Part shown: positions 7,709 to 16,155 of the stretch, in pieces
Layout of the letters: every line of letters begins with the position of its first letter
Numbering within the stretch: the stretch's first letter is position 1
Origin: Nanobdellati archaeon
GTDB taxonomy: Archaea; EX4484-52; WAPT01
Assembly (NCBI GenBank): GCA_015520605.1
Contig: WAPT01000022.1
Coordinates: forward strand, 1-42,936
Reading direction: 5' to 3'
DNA: 42,936 bases
The notes under the pieces: generated by a model
Databases searched by the model: none
Seen by the model: only the letters and a program-made list of their open reading frames with translations
What the model was told of the DNA's origin: nothing
Translations under genes and position numbers: made by a program

Positions 7709-7906
7709 CTACGGGATCTCCCTGTACCGTTTCTTGACACGTTCAAACTCATCACACCCATAGGTCGATATCGGTACTGGTCCTCCGCTGTTAAAAACCT
7801 TCCCTACCTTCTCTATAATCCTCGAGGCCCTCTCGCCATATTTCTTGAAAGTTTTGATGTCTTTTTCCGCATCGCTCACGTGCGAACTCACACACACCAC
7901 CCACAA
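7709..7906 (-). CDS. Possible small hypothetical protein (65 aa)
   Basis: A minus-strand frame whose codon choice (AGG, ATA, GAG, AAG) looks like the neighbouring genes: VSDAEKDIKTFKKYGERASR, then IIEKVGKVFNSGGPVPISTY. The start is unclear: TTG 7906 or one of the following GTG codons, with no convincing ribosome-binding site. After the TAG stop the frame stays open for about 22 more codons. No family is recognised. The remaining part of 7490-7980 is AT-rich upstream sequence of the tRNA and shows no other gene. Confidence 0.35.
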   Translation of the reverse strand: MWVVCVSSHVSDAEKDIKTFKKYGERASRIIEKVGKVFNSGGPVPISTYGCDEFERVKKRYREIP

Positions 7907-7980
7907 CCGCTTTTTTAATTAATAACACAACACATTCTAACTAGTCTCCTGAAATGAAATCCGAAACCGGACCACAACAC

Positions 7981-9762
7981 TTATTTCACAGTCACGCTTT
8001 TGGCGAGGTTTCTGGGTTTGTCCGGATTAAGGCCTCGCAGAACTGCCATTCTGTAAGCCAGATACTGAATAGGGACTACGCTAAGCAGATGAGTGCCGAA
8101 GGGTAATGAGGGCACTCTTATAAAGTTGTCAAAGACATCGTGATCCCTGCTTCCCACTCCTATAATCATGCCACCTCTGCTCTTTATTTCCGTAGCATTA
8201 CTGATGATGTCATCGTACGTTTCGTCCTCTGGTGCAAAGACCACACACGGCGTGCCTTCTTCGATCAGAGCCAGCGGCCCGTGCTTCAGTGCTCCTCCCG
8301 CGAAGCCCTCCGCATGAATATAGGTCACTTCCTTGATTTTGAGTGCCGCTTCGAGCGCTATGGCATGAGAAACTCCCCGTCCTATGCAGAACACGTGTTC
8401 CTTATCCTTGATCGTTTCCGCCAGCGCATCAAGCTTTGTTCTGTTCTCCTCATTCAGGATCTCTTCAATGCCCCGTGAAACTTCCCTGTAAGCATTCTTG
8501 ACCTCCGTTTCCTTACCCATAAGCGCATGAGCAATCAGCTCCAGAATTGCAAGCTGTGCTGTAAAGCTCTTCGTTCCGACGACGCATATTTCAGGGCCGC
8601 AGTTCATATGGATTGTGAAGTCCGAGAGCCTCATCAAGCTTGAGCCCATGACGTTGGTAATTGCCAGAACTCTCGCTTTCTTTTTCTTTGCTATTTTTAC
8701 AGCATCGAGAACATCGGCCGTTTCCCCGCTCTGAGATATTGCAACGACAAGCGTCTTCGGTGTTATGAAATCTCTGTAGTATCTAAACTCAGAGGCATCA
8801 ACCACATTTATGTGCTTGCGATCCACCTTCGAGAAAATGTAGGATGATGCGAGGGCAGCGTAATAGGATGAGCCGCAGGCAACGAAAAAGACACCATATG
8901 CATTATTAAACATGTCAACCACACGTTTTATGGTATCCTCGCTCTGCAGTACCGCTCTCACTACCGTCTCCTTCTGCTCCATTATCTCCTTCTCCATGAA
9001 GTACGGGTAATTGTGCTTCTCCACTCGTTCAAGATCCCAATCAATAGTGTGTGTTTGCTTCCTTTTTATCTTCTCCTCCCGAAAATTAAATATTGAAACA
9101 CTTTCCGGAGTTACAACAGCAAGCTCATGATCATCGAGAAATATCACATCCCGCGTATGTTCCAAAAACCCCACAGGGTCACTCGCAATGAAATATCCGT
9201 GAGATGCGACTCCTATCACAAGGGGGGAATCTTTTTTCGCGCATAATAGGGCTCTGCTGTCCTTACACGCTGAAATTATCGCGTAGCTCCCCTCCAGTTT
9301 TCTTATCGCTTCCAGAAAAGCCGTGCCGAATGACTTTCCGCTTTTCATCTCTTCTTCTATAAGGTGTGGTACCACCTCAGTGTCTGTATCAGAGGTAAAA
9401 ACATGCCCCCTGTTCAGTAGCATTTCCTTGAGTTCTAGGTAATTATCAATTATGCCGTTGTGCACAACCGCTATTCTTCCGGTGCAATCCAGATGGGGGT
9501 GTGCGTTCTTCTCGCTCACACCTCCGTGGGTCGCCCACCTCGTATGACCGAGAACAGCATGAAAACACGCGCCGTTGTTGTTGAGCAAAAAGCGTGCTTC
9601 TGTTATTGCCCCGACGCGTTTGTGCACTTCAATGGAAGGGTTGCCGATGAGCGCCATTCCCCAAGAATCATAGCCTCGGTACTCCAGTCTTCTAAGACCA
9701 TCGAATAACAGTCTCGGTGCTTCCCGCCTCTTTAAACCGATGTAAGCTATAATACCACACAT
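7981..9762 (-). CDS. glmS: Glutamine--fructose-6-phosphate aminotransferase (isomerizing)
   Basis: Makes glucosamine 6-phosphate from fructose 6-phosphate and glutamine, the first step toward UDP-N-acetylglucosamine for surface glycans. The 593-aa protein starts at ATG 9762 so that Cys2 (MCGIIAYIG) becomes the N-terminal nucleophile after Met removal. The glutaminase domain (1 to about 215) shows LRRLEYRGYDSWG, GHTRWATHG and TDTEVV. Two SIS sugar-isomerase domains follow (CGSSYYAAL, SQSGETADVLDAV, GRGVSHAIALEAALKIKE). The C-terminus LAKSVTVK is the conserved family end. The upstream 16 codons of the open frame are rejected because they would bury the nucleophile. Confidence 0.97.
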   Translation of the reverse strand: MCGIIAYIGLKRREAPRLLFDGLRRLEYRGYDSWGMALIGNPSIEVHKRVGAITEARFLLNNNGACFHAVLGHTRWATHGGVSEKNAHPHLDCTGRIAVVHNGIIDNYLELKEMLLNRGHVFTSDTDTEVVPHLIEEEMKSGKSFGTAFLEAIRKLEGSYAIISACKDSRALLCAKKDSPLVIGVASHGYFIASDPVGFLEHTRDVIFLDDHELAVVTPESVSIFNFREEKIKRKQTHTIDWDLERVEKHNYPYFMEKEIMEQKETVVRAVLQSEDTIKRVVDMFNNAYGVFFVACGSSYYAALASSYIFSKVDRKHINVVDASEFRYYRDFITPKTLVVAISQSGETADVLDAVKIAKKKKARVLAITNVMGSSLMRLSDFTIHMNCGPEICVVGTKSFTAQLAILELIAHALMGKETEVKNAYREVSRGIEEILNEENRTKLDALAETIKDKEHVFCIGRGVSHAIALEAALKIKEVTYIHAEGFAGGALKHGPLALIEEGTPCVVFAPEDETYDDIISNATEIKSRGGMIIGVGSRDHDVFDNFIRVPSLPFGTHLLSVVPIQYLAYRMAVLRGLNPDKPRNLAKSVTVK

Positions 9763-9786
9763 GGTGGATAATATGAGAGGTGTGGA

Positions 9787-9795
9787 CTTAAAAAT
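9787..9795 (-). promoter_or_regulatory. TATA box for glmS
   Basis: On the minus strand ATTTTTAAG is centred about 29 nt before ATG 9762, and no Shine-Dalgarno sequence precedes the ATG. Both facts point to a leaderless transcript. Confidence 0.5.
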
Positions 9796-9960
9796 GGAAC
9801 CTAAAAACATTATTGAGTGGTTAAAATCCGGTTTTTAGAGGAAAAATTAAAAACCTCCAGATACCGGTCAGACCTGCCGCAAAACATTTAAAAAGTTTTC
9901 ACTCAATTTTAATTTGTTATTGAGATATTATTATTAAATCAATTATAATATAAAAAATGA

Positions 9961-9969
9961 ATTTTTAAG
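9961..9969 (+). promoter_or_regulatory. TATA box for the HTH/surface-domain gene
   Basis: ATTTTTAAG about 22-26 nt before ATG 9987. Initiation would fall at or just after that ATG. An alternative TTG start at 10011 has GAGGTGAT upstream at a good distance. Confidence 0.45.
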
Positions 9970-9986
9970 ATCGCAAAAACGCCATC

Positions 9987-10958
9987 ATGGTGACAAAAGA
10001 GGTGATGGATTTGACCTTTGTGGTCAAGGACGGAAAGGACGGAAGAAAGGTTGTAAAGCGTGCTGAGCTTCTTCAGGATGCTAGGAAAGCCCGAGCGGTG
10101 CTGCATGAAACAAGGTGGAAAATACTGCAGCTCCTCGCCGAGAAACCCAGACATGCTCTGGAAATAGCGAGGATCCTGAAGGAACATGAGCAGAAGATCT
10201 ATTACCACATCAGACAGCTTGAAAATGCCGGAATTATCGAGCTCCACAGGAAAGTTGAGAGACACGGCACGATAGCAAAACTTTATAGTGTCAAGACGGG
10301 TGCTCTCGTTCTTGATTTACCTGCAGGAGATGAGGAGCCCGTCGAACTCCCGCTGGTTGAGAAAAACAGACATCTCACCCGCTTTCTTTACCCTCATGTT
10401 GTCGGCGGTAAGATAAACACAACCATAGTCGTTGGCTCTCCTGACCCGCACGGTCCCTACCAGGTTAGAGCGAGGGACATTCATTACGCTGCCGAGATAG
10501 CGTTCCTGCTTGGTCAATACGCTTCATCCAAGGAGAACTTCATTGTAAAGCTCGATGTCGATGTTAAAGCCGAAAAAAACTACGATGATAACATGATTCT
10601 GGTGGGTGGTGTGCTGACCAACATCATAACTCAGGAGATGAACCACCACCTTCCCGTGAGGTTTGATATGGAGTCCTTCCCCTTCAGGAAACTCATCTCC
10701 ACTATAACATCGCGCACATACGAAGAGGAAAATACAGGCATAGTTGCTAAGATCCCAAACCCGTACAATCCCGAAAAGTCTGTGATGGTGCTCGCAGGCA
10801 ACAGACATGCTGGAACCAAAGCTGCAGTGCTCGCGCTCACCAGATATCACAGAGAGCTTCTTGAGAATTACGATGGAGAAGATGTATGGTCTCGGGTTGT
10901 CAGGGGACTTGATCTTGACGGTGATGGGAAGGTGGATTCCATAGAAACTATAGAATAA
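9987..10958 (+). CDS. ArsR-type HTH protein with S-layer-like C-terminal domain and EF-hand motif
   Basis: A 323-aa protein. Residues about 30-100 form a winged helix (ARAVLHETRWKILQLLAEK, ALEIARILKEHEQKIYYHIR, LENAGIIEL), as in ArsR-type regulators. Residues about 130-300 resemble the C-terminal domain of archaeal S-layer proteins (TTIVVGSPDPHGPYQVRARD, then DNMILVGGVLTNIITQEM, and VMVLAGNRHAGTKAAVLAL). The end DLDLDGDGKVDSIETIE is a calcium-binding-type DxDxDG loop. There is no signal peptide, so it is predicted to be cytoplasmic and DNA-binding. The start may be ATG 9987 (leaderless) or TTG 10011 (after GAGGTGAT). The ligand and targets are unknown. It is divergent from glmS. Confidence 0.8.
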   Translation: MVTKEVMDLTFVVKDGKDGRKVVKRAELLQDARKARAVLHETRWKILQLLAEKPRHALEIARILKEHEQKIYYHIRQLENAGIIELHRKVERHGTIAKLYSVKTGALVLDLPAGDEEPVELPLVEKNRHLTRFLYPHVVGGKINTTIVVGSPDPHGPYQVRARDIHYAAEIAFLLGQYASSKENFIVKLDVDVKAEKNYDDNMILVGGVLTNIITQEMNHHLPVRFDMESFPFRKLISTITSRTYEEENTGIVAKIPNPYNPEKSVMVLAGNRHAGTKAAVLALTRYHRELLENYDGEDVWSRVVRGLDLDGDGKVDSIETIE

Positions 10959-11061
10959 AAATTAAAATAAAAAATTGAGAATAACAGTATCATTATTTGA
11001 AAAAATATTAAAACACGATATTATTTATGGATATTGGGTTCAAAAACTCAATGTACTCAGA

Positions 11062-12021
11062 TCAACGATCCTCTTCCTTTTCTTTTATCAGCCTTAACAG
11101 TTCCTCAGGATTCTCTATCTCACTCAACTCCTCAAACCTCAACACGGCAATCCCTTCCACAGGTTTCTGCTGCTTCTCACTGGCCAGCACAAACTTATGG
11201 ATTGAACAAAAATCTGCAAATCTTTTGAATCGTGCAATTGCATTCCTATCCATTCTGTTCACACACAGTTTGGCGGCAACGACGGTTCTCTTATCTCTTT
11301 TCCTTAATTTAAAGGAAAGTTTCCTTTGGAGCACACTCACCATATCTGCAGGAGAACGCTTGACAAAGTAACACCTGAATCCTTTGAGAATCATGAAATT
11401 TTTTGAAGCCTCCGTCGAATTTAATTTTTGAGAAATGGGAGTTTTAGAGGAGTTTACCCTCCAATTAAAGAGGTTTATGGGCACAGATATGCGTTCTTGG
11501 AAATAAGTCTCCACCTTATCTATGATTTCTTTGCTCGCTCTCTCTTCTTTTTCCATCAGATGTATGGTTTTTTTCGTTAGATTCAGTTCTTTTGCAAGAT
11601 CCTCCATGCTGAGGTTTCTCTGCAATCTGAGCTCCCTCATCCTCCTCCCATTGATACTCACGACGCGCCTACCTTTCTTTGAGCGAACATATATTTCGTC
11701 ACCTTCAAGAACCATCCGAAATGTTAGGGGAGACACCACAGGGATATCATATCTCTCGTACACAACTCCCCCCTCTACCATAAAATTTCTTCCTTTCCTG
11801 CTTATTATTACAGGTGTGGCGTTTAGTACTGATGCCAAGATTTTCATATCTTTGGCTTGTTCTTCACTGTAGCTGTCCACATTGGAAAGAACCTTTATGA
11901 GCAGTATCCTGCTATCCCTCTTAGCGATTATATCGAATGCCTCTCTTTCAACAATAAGAACGGAATAACCACATTCAATAAGCATGTTTTTTATTTCTGT
12001 CAGCATCTCTTGCTGCAGCAT
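11062..12021 (-). CDS. Archaeal HTH-type transcriptional regulator (COG1395 type)
   Basis: A 319-aa protein starting at ATG 12021 (GTGGTGGTGATG). The N-terminal about 110 residues resemble a restriction-nuclease-like alpha/beta domain (MLTEIKNMLIECGYSVLIVE, SRILLIKVLSNVDSYSEEQA). A cro/C1-type helix-turn-helix follows at about 120-180 (INGRRMRELRLQRNLSMEDL then AKELNLTKKTIHLMEKEERA). The C-terminal half has an alpha/beta domain ending FEELSEIENPEELLRLIKEK. The order matches the archaeal putative regulator family of this length. Targets are unknown. The frame is open further upstream to 12225, but that part is AT-rich and unlike protein. Confidence 0.82.
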   Translation of the reverse strand: MLQQEMLTEIKNMLIECGYSVLIVEREAFDIIAKRDSRILLIKVLSNVDSYSEEQAKDMKILASVLNATPVIISRKGRNFMVEGGVVYERYDIPVVSPLTFRMVLEGDEIYVRSKKGRRVVSINGRRMRELRLQRNLSMEDLAKELNLTKKTIHLMEKEERASKEIIDKVETYFQERISVPINLFNWRVNSSKTPISQKLNSTEASKNFMILKGFRCYFVKRSPADMVSVLQRKLSFKLRKRDKRTVVAAKLCVNRMDRNAIARFKRFADFCSIHKFVLASEKQQKPVEGIAVLRFEELSEIENPEELLRLIKEKEEDR

Positions 12022-12480
12022 CACCACCACACCACTCGATGGACGATAGGAATAAGTCATAGAGTTACATACGTTTTCATTATTATTTTTTAATATATCT
12101 CTGAATTTTAAATAAATAACCGAAAAACTCAAAGATAACGTATATCTTATTTTTGGGTTTAGATATAATGTGGAAGTATCATGTTTGCACAATGTTGCTC
12201 CGAAATCGAGAACTGCGGAACACAATTATTTTTATTAAAACATTCTACCCACGGCTCCACCGCGGCGAACTCATGTCACACGGATTTTCGCATTATGTTA
12301 ACTTATTGTTGGTATGATGTTGGGTGGATAAACAAAGCATACGAACTGAGTTTAGCGATCCGGAGGCGAACCGCATATCCGGCCTGCATATCCGGCCTGT
12401 TAATAGACTACTCTCTTTTTATTATTTTTTATATAAAGTTTTATGCCAAAGATAACTCATTTAGAAACTTTTTTGTTCGT
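12022..12480. other. Gene-poor AT-rich stretch
   Basis: No gene can be supported here. The stretch contains a GC-richer island (about 12248-12420) with a tandem 13-bp duplication (GCATATCCGGCCT twice, near 12371-12397) followed by an AT-rich tract. A 104-codon plus-strand frame (12181-12495) has no ribosome-binding site and unusual composition and is not accepted. Confidence 0.5.
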
Positions 12481-12854
12481 TTATTTACAGGATAAAATTT
12501 GTTTAGCAATTTCTTCACTTGATCTATTCTTAACTTCGTCTGCGTTTTTTGAAACTAAAATTATTTTTCTATCAGAATCATGTTTGAGTGCCTGAGATAA
12601 TATTCCATTTATATGCTCATCTGAAGCCCATATTGTATGCATGTTATAATAAGCTTAGATTCAATAGTATATTTCCTTTACATGAAATGAATCATGCATG
12701 AATCAATGTATTGTGGCTTATAATCGGTTTCGAAAATTAAATCTGGACTGTTAGGAATTCTTTCTACTTTCTTGGTATAATTCCCTTCACTTTTAATTTT
12801 CAAATAATATTTTTCAGATAAACAAAAACGATATTTTTTATTATTTCTGAATCT
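12481..12854 (-). pseudogene. Relic of a SIR2-like domain gene (C-terminal part)
   Basis: Two minus-strand fragments in different frames read like one broken protein. The upstream piece (12678-12854) encodes FRNNKKYRFCLSEKYYLKIK followed by PNSPDLIFETDYKPQYIDSC and ends at TAA. The downstream piece (12481-12642, 53 aa) encodes HTIWASDEHINGILSQALKH, RKIILVSKNADEVK and a final SSEEIAKQILSCK. The SDEHIN...ALK motif followed by a IILVSKN strand resembles the end of SIR2-like NAD-binding domains found in antiviral proteins. No intact start or N-terminal half is present. The family assignment is an inference from the motif only. Confidence 0.4.
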
Positions 12855-12869
12855 CTACAATTTTCCCTT

Positions 12870-13088
12870 TAAGCTCTTTTCGATAACTTCCTAAGCTCCG
12901 TTAAGACATCACCTGAGCTTAAAAGGTAAAACTCCAGTTGAAAAGCCTGTGGAATTGATTTGGAAATGGAAAACAGTTGGGAAGATTTGATGAAAGAGGC
13001 CACATATTACCAAAAGCAATGGACAAAGTTATTCCAGCAGTGTAGAAGCAAATGTTCGATAATTTTTATTATTTTATCTCAACAGTAA
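12870..13088 (+). pseudogene. Relic of a DDE transposase, C-terminal end
   Basis: In the plus frame from 12901, LRHHLSLKGKTPVEK matches the conserved end of integrase-type DDE transposases (RPHxSLxGKTPAE). Slipping one base at the A4 run (12941-12944) continues with KACGIDLEMENSWEDLMKEA and then TYYQKQWTKLFQQ, the usual tail of such proteins, to TAA 13086-13088. The preceding catalytic domain is absent. The element is therefore truncated and frameshifted. It lies back to back with the SIR2-like relic, marking this interval as a decayed insertion site. Confidence 0.5.
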
Positions 13089-13227
13089 TGTGTTAATATA
13101 GTCGATTTTCGAAACCTTTAAAAAAACTACCTCACGATGTTATAGTATCTTCTCAGCGCGAAAAGTCAAAATTGCGCTGTGGCGGGAATTACAATGAAAC
13201 AAAAAACCTTTCCGTACTCTACTAATG

Positions 13228-13236
13228 TATTTAAAG
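13228..13236 (+). promoter_or_regulatory. TATA box of the proteasome-exosome operon
   Basis: TATTTAAAG lies about 30 nt before ATG 13262. A second candidate, CCTTTAAAAAAAC at about 13116-13128, would give a longer leader that includes the GAGGGGTG ribosome-binding site at 13247-13254. Confidence 0.45.
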
Positions 13237-13261
13237 TTAAAATAATGAGGGGTGTTGGAAA

Positions 13262-13966
13262 ATGGACATAGCTCCCGATATAATGGGGTACGATAGGGCG
13301 ATTGTGATCTTCTCGCCCGACGGTAGGCTGTTTCAGGTCGAGTATGCGAGGGAGGCCGTCAAAAAGGGCACAACGGCCATAGGTGTGGTGTACGATAATG
13401 GTGTTGTGCTTATAACCACCATGAAAAAAAGCAACATCATTATGCCAGGAGAAAAAATAGCAAAGGTGGATGATCACATAGGTATCGCTTCTGCGGGACT
13501 TGTTGCCGATGCACGCATACTGGTCGATATGGCGAGGATGAGGGCACAGCAAAACAGATTGGTTTATGATGAACCGATCACAATAAAAGCTCTCGCAAAG
13601 TTCCTTGCCGACAGGCAACAACTTTACACACAGTATGCGGGCGTGAGGCCTTACGGGGTTTCTCTTCTTGTTGGAGGTTACGATATTAAGCCGAGGATGT
13701 TCGAAACCGACCCCTCCGGAGTGATGCTTGAAGTAAAGGCAAGATCAATAGGGAGGTACAGCGACAAGATAAATGAGGAGCTTGAAAAACACTACAAGAA
13801 GAATATAAAACTGAGCGATGCGCTGAAACTCGCAATAGATCTATATAACAAGCACGTTAAGGAAGTTAAAATAAGCAAAGATACATTCTTTGGCGTTAAA
13901 ATAGATGAGAGCGGGTTTCAAGAGATCCCCGTAAAAGAGCTGAGTAAGTATGGGATAAAACTATGA
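13262..13966 (+). CDS. psmA: Proteasome subunit alpha
   Basis: Non-catalytic outer-ring subunit of the 20S proteasome, which gates entry and binds PAN/Cdc48-type ATPases. The 234-aa protein begins with the gate segment [29 protein letters not shown], the alpha-subunit signature, and shows [19 protein letters not shown] and [15 protein letters not shown]. The C-terminal ELSKYGIKL is typical of the family. It opens the operon, and its stop overlaps the SBDS start by 4 nt (ATGA). The beta subunit is not in the window. Confidence 0.97.
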   Translation: MDIAPDIMGYDRAIVIFSPDGRLFQVEYAREAVKKGTTAIGVVYDNGVVLITTMKKSNIIMPGEKIAKVDDHIGIASAGLVADARILVDMARMRAQQNRLVYDEPITIKALAKFLADRQQLYTQYAGVRPYGVSLLVGGYDIKPRMFETDPSGVMLEVKARSIGRYSDKINEELEKHYKKNIKLSDALKLAIDLYNKHVKEVKISKDTFFGVKIDESGFQEIPVKELSKYGIKL

Positions 13967-14652
13967 GCAGGGAGATAATAGCCAGAATTAAAAAACACGG
14001 AATGAAGTTCGAGATCCTGATTGACAAGGAGAAATACCTTGATTACAAAGAAGGTAGAATGCAAGATCTACGGGAGGTAGTAATAGGAGATGCTGTCTTT
14101 AACGATGTCAGGCAGGCAACAAGGGCAAAAGAGGAAGACTTAGAAAAGGCCTTTGGCACTACAGATTTATTTAAAATCGCAGAGGAGATTCTGAAAGAGG
14201 GAGAAGTACAGATAACAACAGAGGAACGAAGAAGACTCGTGGAAGAAAAAAGGAAGAGGATCATAGACCTAATCTTTAGGAGATGTATAAACCCACAAAC
14301 CGGTAAGCCGCATCCACCACAACGTATAGAGCTTGCGATGGTGGAGGCTAAAGTTCACATAGACCCGTTTAAAAATGTTGAGGAACAGTACAAGGCGGTG
14401 GTGGAGGCTATTAAAAAAATCATCCCCTTAAGGGTCGAATACCGAGATTATGTCATAAGGGTACCGATAGAATATGCCGGCAAGGCGAGGGCAATGGTAT
14501 TATCCTCGTGTGATCTTAAAAAGGAAGAATGGAGTTCGAATTACTGGTATGCTGAAATAGAGATGCTTGCCGCAATGGAGGAGGAAATATTTTCCAAACT
14601 CAACACCGTAACTCACGGAAATGTTGAAAGCAAACTGTTGAAAAAGGGATGA
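13963..14652 (+). CDS. sdo1: Ribosome maturation protein SBDS/SDO1
   Basis: Binds the large ribosomal subunit and helps to release the anti-association factor aIF6 during maturation. The 229-aa protein has the N-terminal SBDS domain ([21 protein letters not shown] ... [20 protein letters not shown]), the central helical domain ([38 protein letters not shown]) and the C-terminal ferredoxin-like domain ([20 protein letters not shown]). It is translationally coupled to psmA. This placement next to exosome genes is the standard archaeal arrangement. Confidence 0.96.
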   Translation: MSREIIARIKKHGMKFEILIDKEKYLDYKEGRMQDLREVVIGDAVFNDVRQATRAKEEDLEKAFGTTDLFKIAEEILKEGEVQITTEERRRLVEEKRKRIIDLIFRRCINPQTGKPHPPQRIELAMVEAKVHIDPFKNVEEQYKAVVEAIKKIIPLRVEYRDYVIRVPIEYAGKARAMVLSSCDLKKEEWSSNYWYAEIEMLAAMEEEIFSKLNTVTHGNVESKLLKKG

Positions 14653-14699
14653 TAAAGAAATCCTATGTGTGAATAAAAACAATCGAGGGTGATTGTGGT

Positions 14700-15413
14700 A
14701 TGAAAGACGCGGACTCTTCTTCGAAAGCGGAAATAGTCCTGCCTGGCGATGTACTTTACCGAGGTAAAAACATGCTTCCGGGTAGGGGCACATACAGGCA
14801 CGGGGACGAGATAATATCTAAGGTTGTTGGATTGAAGGCAGTAAAAGACAGGACCATAAGCGTCATACCTCTGGCGGGAGCTTACATTCCAAAAGTTGGA
14901 GACTACGTTATCGGGGAAATAGTGGAGGTCGGGCTGAACTACTGGCTTGTCGATATAAATTCGCCCTATCAGGCGGCCATGCTGATGTTTGATATACCGG
15001 AGTTTGTTGAAAAAAATGCCGACATATCCCAATATTATGACTTCGGTGACATAATCTATGCAAAGATAACGAATGTAACCAAAACCAAATACATAAATCT
15101 TACCATGAAGGACTCCAAGTGTAGGAAGATTGTCGGGGGTCTTATAGTTCATATAACTCCGAGCAAGGTTCCGAGGCTCATAGGAAAGAAGGGTTCCATG
15201 GTCAGCATGATAAAGAACATTACGGGTAGCTTTATCCTCGTTGGGCAGAATGGAAGGGTGTGGATCAAAGGTGGGTACGAGACACTGGCGGCTGAAGCGA
15301 TATACATGATAGATATGTATTCCCACCAAAAAGGTTTAACGGAAAAAGTTGAGGAATTTCTGAAAAAAGAACTCGAAAAGGAAGGTGATGAAGATGTCAG
15401 ACAAACCAAGTAA
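14700..15413 (+). CDS. rrp4: Exosome complex RNA-binding protein Rrp4
   Basis: Cap subunit of the archaeal exosome that guides RNA into the Rrp41-Rrp42 ring. The 237-aa protein has an N-terminal domain (VLPGDVLYRGKNMLPGRGTY), an S1 domain (GDYVIGEIVEVGLNYWLVDI ... IIYAKITNVTKTKYINLTMK) and a KH domain with IGKKGSMVSMIKNITGSFIL (motif IGKKG). ATG 14700 follows GAGGGTGAT. The stop overlaps the rrp41 start by 20 nt. Confidence 0.95.
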   Translation: MKDADSSSKAEIVLPGDVLYRGKNMLPGRGTYRHGDEIISKVVGLKAVKDRTISVIPLAGAYIPKVGDYVIGEIVEVGLNYWLVDINSPYQAAMLMFDIPEFVEKNADISQYYDFGDIIYAKITNVTKTKYINLTMKDSKCRKIVGGLIVHITPSKVPRLIGKKGSMVSMIKNITGSFILVGQNGRVWIKGGYETLAAEAIYMIDMYSHQKGLTEKVEEFLKKELEKEGDEDVRQTK

Positions 15414-16155
15414 GGATTTTCATGAAAATATCACGGATCGCTTAAGACCGGATGGCAGAAAACCAGATGATTTCAGGCCCATAAGGATAGAGGTAGGTGT
15501 GATAAAAAGAGCTGACGGCTCAGCATACGTTGAGTTCGGTAAAACGAGGGTCGTTGCCGCGGTTTATGGTCCAGAACCCATGCATCCGAGGCACCTTGCT
15601 GATCCAGAAAAAGCCGTGCTGATATGCAGGTACAATATGCTCCCGTTCTCGGTCGAAGAAAGAAAGAAGCCCGGACCAGACAGGAGGAGTATAGAAATTT
15701 CGAAGGTGGTGAAAGATGCTCTCTCAACTGTTGTTGTGCTGGAAGAATTTCCTAAGTGCATGATAAGTGTTGACATGGTCGTACTCGAAGCGGATGCGGG
15801 CACCAGAGTCGCGGCATTAACAGCGGCCTCACTCGCTTTAGCGGATGCAGGCATTCCAATGAGAGAAATGATAAGCGCAATAGCCTGCGGCAGGGCAAAC
15901 GGCCAGATAGTAGTTGACCTCACGAAAGAGGAGGAAGATGCCGAGGATGCTGTAGATGTGCCAGTGGCCATGTCTTCCCTGACCAAAAGGATTTCCTTAC
16001 TCCAAATGGATGGTGATCTGACCATCGAGGAATTTGAAGCCATACTCGATAAGGCATCGAAATCGTGTGTTAAAATTCACGCTATGCAAAGAGATGCCCT
16101 TCTTAAAAAATACAAAAAAGAAGGAGAAGAGGTTGATATAGATGGCGAGTACTAA
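15394..16155 (+). CDS. rrp41: Exosome complex exonuclease Rrp41
   Basis: Catalytic RNase PH-type subunit that degrades RNA phosphorolytically and can add tails. The 253-aa protein shows LRPDGRKPDDFRPIRIEVGV, GSAYVEFGKTRVVAAVYGP, phosphate-binding basic residues in KKPGPDRRSIEISKVV, LEADAGTRVAALTAASLALA and the acidic segment EEDAEDAVDVPVAMSS near the active site. The start is ATG 15394 after GGTGATG; two in-frame Met codons just upstream lie within the ribosome-binding site. It overlaps rrp42 by 14 nt. Confidence 0.95.
   Translation: MSDKPSKDFHENITDRLRPDGRKPDDFRPIRIEVGVIKRADGSAYVEFGKTRVVAAVYGPEPMHPRHLADPEKAVLICRYNMLPFSVEERKKPGPDRRSIEISKVVKDALSTVVVLEEFPKCMISVDMVVLEADAGTRVAALTAASLALADAGIPMREMISAIACGRANGQIVVDLTKEEEDAEDAVDVPVAMSSLTKRISLLQMDGDLTIEEFEAILDKASKSCVKIHAMQRDALLKKYKKEGEEVDIDGEY

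Noticed and set aside
7640-7711. Possible amber (TAG) readthrough extending the 65-aa minus-strand ORF by about 22 codons, suggesting pyrrolysine.
   Set aside because: TAG terminates several well-identified genes here (prefoldin beta, RNase HII, DUF192), so it is an ordinary stop. No pyl genes are seen and the ORF itself is uncertain.
7658-7918. An 86-codon plus-strand frame in the gap after tRNA-Arg.
   Set aside because: The opposite strand has more gene-like codon use, and this frame lacks a ribosome-binding site.
12181-12495. A 104-codon plus-strand frame in the intergenic region.
   Set aside because: No ribosome-binding site, odd composition, and it spans a tandem duplication and an AT-rich tract. 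It also overlaps the antisense of the SIR2-like fragment.
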